Shown here one piece after another: positions 46,066 through 56,670 of a DNA stretch of 64,000 nucleotides (positions are counted from its first letter, which is position 1; each line of letters starts with the position of its first letter). The notes below the pieces were generated by a model, which had not been told where the DNA came from, ran no database searches, and saw nothing but the letters and a program-made list of their open reading frames with translations. This stretch comes from Cocos nucifera (lineage: Eukaryota; Streptophyta; Magnoliopsida; Arecales; Arecaceae). The translations under genes were made by a program, and so were the position numbers. Location: assembly GCA_006176705.1 (NCBI GenBank), contig QRFJ01000058.1:866083-930082 (forward strand), written 5' to 3'.

Positions 46066-46368
46066 ATTGGAACAATCAATACTACTTTGATTCCAATTAT
46101 TTTACTTACGACTGCTCAAAATCACAATCATAGATCTAATCTTTTATGCAAAACTGAATGTTAATCTAGAAATATGAAGAAGAGCAAAAGTTGATGACGA
46201 CAGCTAGAGCTTGGCAATGGAACTAGAGAGAAAAGTGAGAAGAGAGTTAGGAAGAAAATCTCTGTATTGATTTTATTTATTGTAAAGATTATAATACCTA
46301 AATTTATATATCCTAGGATTTTTGCTATACCACATGAATCCTAATAAATCCAAACTCCAACTAAAAAT
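46066..46368 (-). repeat. 5' LTR of element C, left part
   Basis: Starts tattggaacaatc and aligns with 18806-19096 at about 80% by eye. It reaches the aaactccaactaaaaa position, then gives way to D. Confidence 0.78.
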
Positions 46369-48820
46369 TATTAAAAAATATATCCCAAAGCCAATCATCA
46401 GTCTGTTGATGGTTGAACTATATTATAATTATAATTAATTTATTAATTAATAAAATATATTTTTGATATTTTTTATTATAAGTTTTCATCTTCTAACAAA
46501 CTTCATTATTGTGATGAAGTCCTTAGGACTATTTAGGTTTGATAAAGAGAGGATTTATCGATTAGTCCTTAAAACTGTTTATGACCAAATGATAGGTTGT
46601 TAATAAGGACGGCAGCATCTATCGAGCATAGGTCGTTGTATGCCATATAGGTTGATTATCCTCTTAACCAAGGAGTGTGGAGACATTGGTATAACATATA
46701 GGTGAGATGTTGGGATACATCATCATGGAATGTGACCAACTCCAGAGCATTCTACTATCAAAAATATCTCTGATGGGATATAGGTATATGTGTCCCTTAG
46801 ACCTGAGATCACCTTAGTGGCTTGCAAGCAACTCACTGTACTTTGATATCAGACTAACTAAATTTTTAATTCAATAATGAAAGATTTTTAGGCACAGTCT
46901 AGTACTTGTAAAATCAGTGTGCGATCAAGATAGGATTGATCACTCTAAGAGTTAGAGAAGAATGTATCACTATATTTCAATATAGCAAAACTTTGGCCAG
47001 GATAATCCATGAGATGGATTTGATATTTTGAAATACAATATGGAGAGTCTAATCAGAGTTGATAGTTAAACTCTGAGGTATCCTACGAGCATTTTGGTCA
47101 AGAAAATAAATTATATAAAAACTATATCCATATGGATTCTAAGGATGTTGTTCTACACATTCGACCTATTCGACCATCGGGTATCATTGCTAGATGGTCA
47201 CTTTAATTAGTATAAAAAATTATTTCTATGCTATCAACTTAGGTTTAGACCTATGGGGTCACACATATTAGAGTTTACGATCTGATCGGATGGTTGATCA
47301 ATGATTAAGAATTATTCTAGGATTAAACGATCAATACAATTGATGTTTAACCTAGTACAAGTATTGCAGGAGGATCGATTAGTAATTTGATTGCTAATTG
47401 ACTTAATTTAATTAAATATAATTTAATTAAATTTGGTTTGGGCTTGATTGGATCAAGTCTAATTGGTTTATTGGATAAGCCAAGTGCAAGAAAGAACTAA
47501 TCCTAGTTCAACTAGGACTTTGGTTAACCCAATTTTTAAATTTGATTAAAAATTAAATCTAAATTAAATCTAATTTAATCTAATTTAGTTAAATTTTTAA
47601 TCAGGTTAGGGCCTAATTTAATTGAATTGACTTATTTTTGATTTGATTTGGTTTGAGAAACTATTTTTTGACCAAGCTATATATGGAATCCTAGTCCTAC
47701 TAGGATTCCATCCTTGCACCATATTTGCCCCATGCCCCCCACGTCTCACACTCTCTCTATTTTGGTGTAGAATCTTCTCTCCCTGATGGTTCATGCACAT
47801 CCACTCTTCTTCTCTCTCTCTTTTATTTGGAATAAGTTATGGACCAAGTCTATAAAAGGTAAGTTGTTGTGGTTTGTTTGGACTCTATATGATAAAATCC
47901 CAACAAACTAAAACTCCTTCCTTTGTGCTGCCCCCCACCTAATTTTTTTTCTAATTTTCTATGGTAGAAAAGGAAGTTTTTGTGCATCTACCAGATTGTA
48001 CATGGCATGGGATGAGATGGGGGCACCCAAGTGTTGGGCGCCCTAACAACTTGCCAAATATGATCCTACCTTGTCTAGGAATTTGACCTAGACAAGACTC
48101 TTCCATATCTCTATATATATGGCTTATTTTGATCTAATTTTTGAACAGATTGCAAACCATAGAGAGAGATTTTAGGCATGTGAAAATCATAGGGAAAAGG
48201 TTCTTGGGTGCTAGGTTTTCATAAACATCAATCCAAGTGTCTAGGTGAGAGAAGAAAGAAGAAGAAGAGGGTCTTCTTCTAGGATTTCTTTCATTCATCC
48301 TTTTTTCTCTAGTTCTGAGATTTTTTTAGAGTGTCTCAGATCTAAAATCTTTTTTCTTTCTTTTGATCTTTGGAGAGTCCAAATCTAGAAGCAGGAAGCA
48401 CCAGATCGATCATTAAAGAAAGATCAGCATAATACTAGCATACTATGCTGATTTTCTGCATCAAACTTTTGATTGGGGTTCATGGGCTCGTGTGGACATC
48501 TCTTAGAGGTCAGATGCATGTGCAGCTTGGATCTTCATCCTTCAGCCTAGATCTATAAGAATGTCTAACTTGCATAGGTAATATGGATATGATCCTATCT
48601 TACATATATGTAATAGATCTAATGTAGATCTGTGTTGATGTGATCAACACCTTTTCCTCTATCATATATTTTTGATTTTTGATTTAATCTCATGCCATAA
48701 TCATGTAATAGGATATTAGATCTAGGATATTCTCCAATTTTATAAATAAATTTTGATTTATTTTAGTCTTTCACTGTCAGATCTTGAAAAAATTTTAAGA
48801 TCTAGTCCTAAAATCCTAGG
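46369..48820 (+). mobile_element. Element D: solo-LTR-like segment, plus strand, in the C 5' LTR
   Basis: Begins tattaaaaaatatatcccaa and continues with gccaatcatcagtctgttgatgg, matching the reverse-complemented start of the A LTR (TGTT decayed to TATT). Homology continues (gatgaagtccttaggacta, atgaccaaatgata). No PBS, pol or second LTR is seen, so it looks like a solo LTR of about 2.45 kb. A TATA-like ctatatatat at about 48110 fits a plus-strand promoter. The right boundary is soft: the final CA is not clear, and 'aaaat' occurs at 46364-46368 and 48810-48814. Confidence 0.65.
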
Positions 48821-49580
48821 GCTTGGTGTTGGAATCAGAGAGAAAAGAAAAGCTCTATATTGATTTTACTTATTGTAAAGATTACAATACCTGAATTTAT
48901 ATACCCTATGATTTTTGCTATGTCATATGAATCCTAATAAATCTAAACTCCAGCTGAAAAACTCTCCTAGGTTAACACAATACATGAAAGTATTCATCGA
49001 GCCCATGTACACTCATGTCTCCTATGCTCTCATCCTCTGGATCTAAATTCGATCCATACATGAGTTAGCCACCTTAAGATCTTATTAGACCAAGCCTTAA
49101 GACTCCCTTGAATTAAACTCAATCCAAGACCAAACAGAAAATCCATCCAGTTCTGTATGCCACCATCGAGCTAGCTCTGTCAGTAATCGAGCTGGCTTGA
49201 TTGCATCTCACTTGAACCCTATCTTCTACCTATCTGAGATAGCCAGCTCGACTGCACCACAAGCCAGCTTGATCTCAGTCTGAGCCGGTTCGACTGCATA
49301 TCTGAGCCAGCCTGCCTATGTGTCAGTCCCTTATCTTGGCAATTCTTCTCTTGGCTTTGGTTCTTTGCTCCACCTTATGTTCCAGGTCTTCAGAGCACCT
49401 ACCAAACTCCCTCAACATCTTCACATCTGAACCTCGAGTCCATGCAGGGTTATATGCCATCTTCATTTTAAGATAACTTTTGTCCTAATCCTAGGACCAC
49501 ACCTATCCTAGTTTTTCGGAGCTAATGCCCTGGTTCCTTCCGTGGCCTCCTAAGGCTTGGGAGCACCATACATCTTTATA
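48821..49580 (-). repeat. 5' LTR of element C, right part
   Basis: Resumes C LTR sequence at a point equivalent to about 46212, so some 150 bp of LTR are present on both sides of D. It then runs to the LTR end catctttata, next to gttcc and the E coding sequence. The total without the overlap is about 0.92 kb, equal to the 3' LTR. Confidence 0.75.
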
Positions 49581-49585
49581 GTTCC

Positions 49586-50630
49586 ATCAGTAAGATATTT
49601 AATGATCGAATCCATCAAACTGAGCTCATCATTTATTTATAGTATCTCGTTGACTTTGTCGATACTCGACTATTCAAGATATTTGATGAGAGTTCGACCG
49701 AGTAGGTCGGACGATGTCATTGTGAGTCAAGAGAGTGCATCGGATCGAGCATTTTCTGCTCTCAGGATGTAAGAGATCTCAGAGTGTCTGAATGTCGATA
49801 TGAGATCTTTAACCTTCTAAAGGTACTTTGCCATAGTTGGGTCTTGGGCTTCATATTCACCCTTGACATATCCGACTATTAATTTGAGTGGGTGAACACC
49901 TTCAGATTATTCACATCGAGCTTCTTGATAATTTTTAAGCCAGCTGGCAGTGCTTCATATTTGGATTGATTATTGAAATCTTTAAAGTTGAATCGAAGAG
50001 CATATTCAGTAACAGTCCCATCAGAATTGGTGAGGATGAGACCAGCTCCACTTCCTTGAGCATTGGATGCTCCTTCTATATGAAGTATCCATGCTAAATC
50101 AAACTTGGTCTCAGAACCTTCTTTTATTTTTGATTTATTATCGGATTCTTATTTTTGTTTGTGATCGGTTGCTGTGTATTCAGCGATAAAGTCAGCTAAC
50201 ACCTGCACCTTCATCGATGGTCATAGGTGATATTGAATGTCAAATTCACTTAGTTTGATCATCCATTTTGTCATTCGGCCTGAAGTGTCTAGTCGATGCA
50301 AGATTATCTTCAATGGTTAATCGGTTAACACTATGATCGAATGGGCTTGAAAATATGGTTAGAGTCATTGTGCTGAGATGATCAAGGTATAGATCAACTT
50401 CTCAGTCTTCAAATATCCGATTTCAGCATGGTGAAGCACTTTGCTAGTATCGTAGATGGGTCTTTGAGTTCGATTTTCATCTTTCCAAATAAGAACCGAA
50501 CTGACTACTTCTACCAACATAGCAATGTAGAGATACAATGTTTCTCCCATTTCTGATTTTGCAAGCAATGGTGGGGACATCAGATATTTCTTCAAGTCTT
50601 CAAAGGACTGTCAGCATTCATCTGACCATG
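49586..50630 (-). pseudogene. Gypsy RNase H region of element E
   Basis: The first part (50365-50595) is the RT-RNase H connection: MSPPLLAKSEMGETLYLYIA, SVLIWKDENRTQRPIYDTSK, YLKTEKLIYTLIISAQ. Then comes the RNase H proper: ILHIEGASNAQGSGAGLIL near 50050 (first catalytic Asp replaced by Glu), SKYEALPAGL (Glu block), then HSEISYILRAENARSDALSR and LLTMTSSDLLGRTL before the C insertion point. Frames are broken. Confidence 0.82.
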
Positions 50631-51420
50631 AGAAGTCCTTGGCTTGTTGTAGAATCTTGAAGAAGGATAGATATCTTTCAGTCGACTTTGAAATGAATCA
50701 GCTAAGTGCGGCGATTCTACCATTCAACTATTGTATCTTTTTTTTAGAAGTCGGGTGCTTAATGTCGATGATGGTCTTTATTTTTTTTAGATTTGCTTCA
50801 ATTCCATGTTCCGATATGAGAAATCCTAGAAATTTTTTAGTGGTTACGCCAAAAGCATACTTAGTCAGATTTAGCTTCATCCAATATCATCGAAGTGTGT
50901 TGAAAGCCTCTTCTAGATATTGAACATGGTCATTGGCTAAAGTGCTTTTCAACAACATATCATTGACATAGACTTTTATGTTTTGTCTGATTTGATCTTT
51001 GAATATCTTGTTGACTGGTCACTGATAAGTCGCTCCAACATTTTTTAAACTGAAAGATATTACTTTATAATAGTAAATGCCTTTATCAGTTATAAAGGCT
51101 ATGTGTTCTTCATCTTTTAGAGCCATTCGGATCTGATTGTATCCTACGAAGGCATCCATAAAGATTAAAAGTCGGTGTTCCGATGTTGCATTGACTAGCT
51201 GATCGATTTTTGGCAAGAAAAAGCTATCCTTCGGACAGGCTTCATTTAAGTCTGTGTAGTCTATATAGATTCGCCACTTCTCATTGGATTTTTTTACAAT
51301 CATGACATTAGCAAGCCCATCGGGATAGTGTGCTTCTTTGATGAAGTCGACAGCTAGTAGTTAATCTACCTCTTCATCAATTTCTTTCTATCTTTCTAGG
51401 ATGAATGGTCTTTTCTTTTG
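50631..51420 (-). pseudogene. Gypsy reverse transcriptase of element E
   Basis: Open at 51019-51303: MIVKKSNEKWRIYIDYTDLN, EACPKDSFFLPKIDQLVNAT, IFMDAFVGYNQIRMALKDEE, FITDKGIYYYKVISFSLKNV. These are the typical gypsy palm and finger motifs. The catalytic motif is at 50959-50970 and reads YVND: the first Asp of YVDD is Asn (GAT to AAT). The thumb follows to about 50640. Inactive. Confidence 0.87.
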
Positions 51421-52599
51421 TCTCATCTGTTTAACCTTCGGGTTGATATTCAATCAACGAGTTATGATTTCTGGGGAAATGCCTGGTATGTCAGTTATGG
51501 ACCAAGCAAATATATCGGCATTCGTTCTTAGCAAATCTATTATTTGGCTTCATTCTTGATCAAACAATCAAGATCCAATTGAGATGGATCTGCTTCTTGT
51601 AAGGGGATCGATATTAGTTGTTTTGCTAGTTCATCCCTTTCTTCATTTTTCCTTTAATTGAGTTTGTCGATCGTCAGGGGATCCTTGGACTTTATTCCTT
51701 TGGTGGAAATCATAAAGCAGCATTGGGCAAGCTATTGATCTCCATGCATTTTATCAACTCCTTGTCGGGTGGGGAATGTAATAAGTAGATGGAAAGTCAA
51801 CACCACCACTCTAAATGCATTGAGTGTAGGTCGCCCGAGTATGGCATTATAAGCCAATGGAACTCGGACAACCACAAAGGTGATGAGGATGGTGCTTTGT
51901 TGTGGTTTTGTTCCTACAATGAGGAAGATCATAAAATCTCCTTCTACATTGACTGCATCTCCAATGTGGCCGACTAATGATGTTGAAATTTTTCAAAATC
52001 GATTAGTAGGCAGTCACATTTGGAAGAAAGTCGAGTAAAATAGAACATCGCACGATCTTCTATTATTTATGAGAATTCTTTTTACATCATAATTGGCTAT
52101 CATTGCCGACACAACGATGGTGTCATTATGGAACGTTTGTATTTCTCTTGCATCATCAATCAAAAAAGAAATTACACTATCGTTTCATTACTTTTTAATC
52201 GATTCTTCTTTGGAAGTTGCCCCCCAGTCTCTGAATCGATTGAAGATCATGTTAATGACCCTCGCAGTCGGTCGATTGTCGTTGGCTTCCTTCAGTTGAT
52301 GCTGAGATTGTTGATCGATTGGAGTCGGGGCTAGAGGGTTGCGTCAGTATTTATCAAGGAAGCTTTGGTGGATCAGGACTTTAATCTCATCCCTGAGTTG
52401 GATGCACTATTCAGTATCGTGATCATGATCATGATGAAATCGATAGTACTTCTTTCGATCATGGCTTCTCGATGGTGCTTTCATCGATGGGGGATGTTGG
52501 AGGTACTCTGCTCTTTTAATCTCCATCATGATTTGTGCGCGAGGAGCAGTCAATGGAGTATAGAAATTATATTTCATAACGAATCTATCCGACCTTGGA
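51421..52599 (-). pseudogene. Protease region and gag-pol spacer of element E
   Basis: An aspartic-protease-like segment at 51732-51932 contains VVRVPLAYNAILGRPTLNAF, typical of gypsy proteases ahead of RT. The active-site D-T/S-G could not be placed with confidence further right. The rest is linker in broken frames. Plus-strand ORFs (52093-52616) are shadows. Confidence 0.68.
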
Positions 52600-53848
52600 C
52601 TCCGTTGGGGTGGTGAAGCTCTCTTATCAGTTAGTTGCCGACTTGATTTGGCACGAGCTCCGCCTTTCTTCTATTTCTTCTGACTTTTGTCTTCTGCTTG
52701 GCGATGGTTAGACGTAGCTTCATCCGCATGGACATGCTTAAATGTGCAGTCTAAAAGTTCAGCATAGATCTGAGGGTGGTTCTTATCTAGTGGGTAGATG
52801 AACCTTGATCCTCTTAGAACTCTCTTCATCGTCGAAATAGTCATGTCTTCACTAAGGTCCTTGACCTCAAGTGTGGCGGTGTTGAAACATGCCACAAAAT
52901 CTCATAGCATCTCTCCTTCATTTTGTTTAATGGAGAAGAGATCGTTGGACGTCCGCGGCATCCTTTGGCTGATGCTGAAGTGGACTGCGAATGAGTTTTT
53001 CAGCTGCTTAAAATAATGGATGCTTTTTGGCTGCAGTCCAGAATACTAGGTTCGAGCAACTTTCTGAAAGATTGCCGGAAAGCCTTTTCACAGAAGAGTG
53101 TTGGAAGCCCCTTGGATCATCATAAGAGTTTTGTAACTCTCTAAATGATTAATCGGATCTGTAGAGCCATCGTATGACTCCACTTGTGGCATTTTGAATC
53201 GAGTTAGGATCGGTTCATCCATAATTCGTCAAGAAAATGGGGAGGGGGTGTGAGGTTGCTAGGAGCTCTCCGGTTACTCACCTTTAGTCGGATGAGTTGA
53301 TGGTCGATCTTCTTGAACTTGCATTCATGGTCATCGAACCGCTGTTGTTGCGAGAGGCTTGGGATAGAATCAAAGAGGCTTGGGGTAGAATCTCCCGAAG
53401 AAGTCAAAGAAGTTGATGGTGAACATGGCCTCTTTCCCTTCTAGATGCTATGTCAAGAGGAAGGAGAGGCCGATCGTCGGGAACAACCGATGGCACGGTG
53501 TGAGTACCGTGATGGCGATGCATCAACACGATGGGAATGTCGAGTAGATCGTCATTCCGATGAATGAGATAGAGATTGCCATGGGGAACGATGGCTGTGC
53601 CTTGACGGCACTGCTTGTACCGATGGCTATTCCACCATCGGTTATTATTGTTGGAGGTTGCGTAGTGTCTTTGTCAGTACCTTCATTTGCTGCATTAATG
53701 CAGCGAGTTGTTGGGTTTAAGCATCTGCCAGAATAGTTGGATGCGGAATACTGGGCTCTGCCATTGGAGGTGGAGGAGGAAGGTGATCTTTCTAGCGGGA
53801 AGACTGTCTAGTAGAGCTGGTGGAGTATTGGGCTCGAGTTTTCGGCAT
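52600..53848 (-). pseudogene. Gypsy gag of element E
   Basis: Starts MPKTRAQYSTSSTRQSSR at 53848, followed by a stop. The retrotransposon gag domain appears in pieces: a FKKIDHQLIRL segment (53204-53407), a TRFKMPQVESYDGSTDPIN-like stretch near 53170, then 52671-52895: MACFNTATLEVKDLSEDMTI, STMKRVLRGSRFIYPLDKNH, PQIYAELLD. No zinc knuckle is seen. It is a pseudogene. Confidence 0.82.
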
Positions 53849-53873
53849 GCTTCCAGAGCGATTTGCTTCTTTT

Positions 53874-53896
53874 TTTCCCTATTTAGTGTGCCAATC
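53874..53896 (-). promoter_or_regulatory. Primer-binding site of element E
   Basis: The minus strand reads ATTGGCACACTAAATAGGGAAA. This resembles the TGGCGCC(G)TCTGTGGGAA-type site of plant gypsy elements with several C-to-T or G-to-A changes, and it abuts the LTR. Confidence 0.5.
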
Positions 53897-53897
53897 T

Positions 53898-54623
53898 ATT
53901 GCAGCCAATCCTCTGATGCACCCATCATCGGAGAAAGTCACCTGCAAAAGAAGTCCACACTGACTGAAAATATTTATGGTGGGAACCCTCCGATAATTAA
54001 GTTAGTGGAGGATTAGTGAACAGAATAGTTAAAGCAGAATTTAGGCAGAGTTTTAGCTTAGAATTCTCTTACCCAAGTACTACGTTTACTTTCCTTTTTA
54101 TAGGCAAATATAGTCGTAACTATTTGTAACGGTCATAAATTATGGAGTCCCACATTAAGAAAGCAGTTAATGCTCATTATATGATCATGGAAAAGCCATT
54201 ATATGCATTCTGTACCAGAAATGTAGATTATACCAACTATATGTCGGTCATACCAATCATATATCAGCATTCGACTGATATTTTGATCGGCTAGTGATTA
54301 TCTATCCGTTTGAATTGTTCCATTTGATCGGAAGTTACTTGTTAATCATCATTGAAAAGTTGACAGTCGAAAGTCGGTAAGTCGATTGATAACCAGTTGA
54401 GAGCAACCGATTGTCAGTCGATCTATCTCGATAATTGGTCGGCCATAGGATTTGGCCGACTATTTATCGAGCACTAGATCAGTCGAAAGTTTACAGGGAT
54501 TGTCCGCTCGATTTATTGTTGTTCATCATTGTTTAGTCAGTTATACCGATAGTTAGTTGGTAAAGCTGACTCCCACTTATCGTTCGGATGCCAGATCAGC
54601 ATGCTGAGTTAATGGTTCCAACA
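53898..54623 (-). repeat. 5' LTR of element E
   Basis: A 726-bp LTR. On the minus strand it begins TGTTGGAACCATTAAC and ends at CAATA. A TATA box (minus TATAAAAA, plus tttttata at 54095-54102) is about 200 bp from the 3' end. The outer 83 bp match the remnant at 13836-13918. Confidence 0.78.
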
Positions 54624-55740
54624 TTATTTTTATTTTTTTATTTTTTATGGTAATGGTGTCAGAAAATAGTGCTTGTAAGGTATGCATATACTGAGAACTA
54701 TTTGATTACTTGTTACAAAATAGATGAAGAGACACCAAAGGAGATATTACACAAATATCTGTAACTGGAAATACAAGGACATGTCAACACAGTCCTTATT
54801 AAACTCTATAGCAATGCTGCAATTAAGTCCCAGCCATACTGCATATACGCTAGATTTATGCAGGGTGATATGGCTGATATTGAAGCCAAAAGAAGATCTC
54901 AAAAAAAATAAAAAATAAAAAAAAGATAAAAAAATAAAAAACTATGATATGTCGATGGAAAGTTGTTTCATGCTAACAAATACGGAAAACAATCAACTAT
55001 GCTTTGATACCAATGATGAGTTCCATGGAATCATTCTTCAACTTTCATTACCGAGATTACTCCATAATAATACATGTGTTTCCTCACTGATCGAAAGCAC
55101 CGGATGAATACCCATATATTTACAAACAAATTTGCCGTTGATCACTTTGGACATCACTTGTATTTATCAGAAAATTTCTTTCTTGCTTCCGGCTTCGCTC
55201 GTTGCACATACCCCCAGCACCCACACTTTTTTCTCTTTTTATTATCGGAGGTGTGAGTCAAGCCCATTATGGACGGTACAAACCAATATCTATCGATCCA
55301 AACTGGAGAAGCATAGCAACAGTAGCATGAGGAAAGAAAACTACCAAAAAAAGCTTGGAAGAACAAGTCATGGAAGACCAGAGGACACTCTATATTGCTC
55401 ATGCCAACTGCGAAGCTAGGTGATAACACATACATGAGCATTTTTCATGAGATGCTCGTCATGGTGTGTTTTATAAAGCTAGGTAGTGAATGTCACAAAG
55501 AGATAAGTTTGTTTTATATGCCTTCATGGCCCCCTCCTCCTCCCATGCCATAACCCCAACCGGCCATCTGGCCAGTGGGGGCGCCATTCGGGCATGTGGT
55601 GGCGCCATTCAGGCATGCGACGGTCACCCCAAAATCACCGATTTGGCCCTCTTTCCATGGGATTGTTGCAAGGAGGAAGGGATAAGTGGGTTTCAGGTTT
55701 CAACCCAAAATCTAGACCTAATTTATTAATTTTTAGTTAT
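54624..55740. other. Unassigned sequence right of element E
   Basis: No recognisable protein family on either strand. It contains T- and A-rich runs (54624-54650, 54898-54945) and an imperfect inverted repeat at 55424-55483, with arms of about 15 bp around tttttcatgag. The overlapping ORFs of 60-95 codons on both strands at 55074-55441 show no family signature and are not called as genes. Confidence 0.4.
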
Positions 55741-56139
55741 ATAGCAAATTTTGTAGTTAAGCCCCTGAAAAACTACATATCTAAAAGCAGTCCCCAAAAA
55801 TTTATACTTTAGTCCCTATAATAAAATTTTATTATATAAAGGTCCTCTATTACTATTTAGCCCCTAATAAAAGTTTATTATTTCATAATAATGCCTCAGA
55901 AACTTTAGTTTAGCCCTTAAAAGATTTATTTTTTATGATAGTCCTCAGAAAATTATTTATATTGTTGTTTGGTTCTCGTTCTAAAGTTTATTATATAATT
56001 ATAATTTGATAATTAAGTTATAATCTTTGTAATATAGTTCAATTGCATAATGATTCTTAAATATGTTATTACAAATTTTCCACTCTCACATTTGATTTGA
56101 ATAATGATATATTTTATGAGTTGATCTCTGATTTAGAGG
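55741..56139. other. AT-rich stretch with repeated 'agcccctaaaa' words
   Basis: Loose repeats of the type ttagtcccta..aaatttatta every 40-60 bp, similar to degenerate words often found in plant LTRs. No coding potential. Confidence 0.4.
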
Positions 56140-56600
56140 GTTATGAGTTTTAATGTATGGTGACCACCAAAGTAGCCCATTCATTAGGATTTACAGGATC
56201 TCTCTATTTTTTGATATTTAAAAGGATTAGACATATTAAAGTTTCATAGATTACTTGATATTAATATATCAAGATAAATGAATGTATTTATGAGCATAGC
56301 TCATTGATCCATGATTAAGAGAATTGTAGGTTTTAATGGATAATGACCACCAAAGTGGCTCATTTGTTGAAATTTGCAAGATTCCTCTATTTAGTATTTC
56401 ATGAGATCGGATGTATTAATTTTTGATTGATTGCTTGCTATTGATGTATTAATTAAATAAATGGATTTATGGGTATGATCGGCTGATCCCTAATTGAAGG
56501 CTTGCAGATTTCATTAGATGGTGACCACCAAAGCGGTCCATTCATTGGTGTTTGCAAAATTATTCTATATAATATTTAAGAGAAATTAACAAGCATTGCG
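56140..56600. repeat. Three-copy tandem repeat of about 180 bp
   Basis: The word tgaccaccaaag followed by (t/c)(a/g)g(c/t)(c/t)cattc occurs at 56161, 56344 and 56522, spacings of 183 and 178. The intervening sequence (ttgatggattaat, aaataaatg.atttatg) also aligns. Copies differ by about 25-30% by eye. Confidence 0.75.
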
Positions 56601-56670
56601 AATTGTTGCATACAATCATCTCTCTAGAGGAAGCTTATTGTGTGTTATAATTTTGAAGTAGAATATTTGT

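Larger units (their letters stand above)
18806..49580 (-). mobile_element. Element C: gag-only copia element inserted in E
   Basis: Flanked by attcc (18801-18805) and gttcc (49581-49585), a 5-bp target duplication with one change, in the E coding sequence between RNase H and integrase. Without nested insertions it has about 0.92 kb LTRs and a 1.64 kb internal region with PBS, gag and polypurine tract but no recognisable pol. It is either non-autonomous or internally deleted. Element A lies in its 3' LTR and D in its 5' LTR. LTR halves differ by about 20% by eye, so it is old. Confidence 0.8.
13836..54623 (-). mobile_element. Element E: Tat-type Ty3/gypsy element split by insertions
   Basis: On the minus strand the order is 5' LTR (53898-54623), PBS, gag, protease, RT, RNase H, [element C inserted], integrase, an antisense gene, polypurine tract, 3' LTR remnant. 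Integrase after RNase H is the gypsy order, and an antisense ORF between integrase and the 3' LTR is known from Tat-lineage elements. The coding sequence left of C (ILSEDPSKAK) continues the segment right of C (SLIKYL-TDG), showing one element on both sides. Confidence 0.85.

Noticed and set aside
55074..55441. Overlapping ORFs on both strands as a small host gene
   Set aside because: No start context, no family motif, and similar length on both strands. Left as unassigned.
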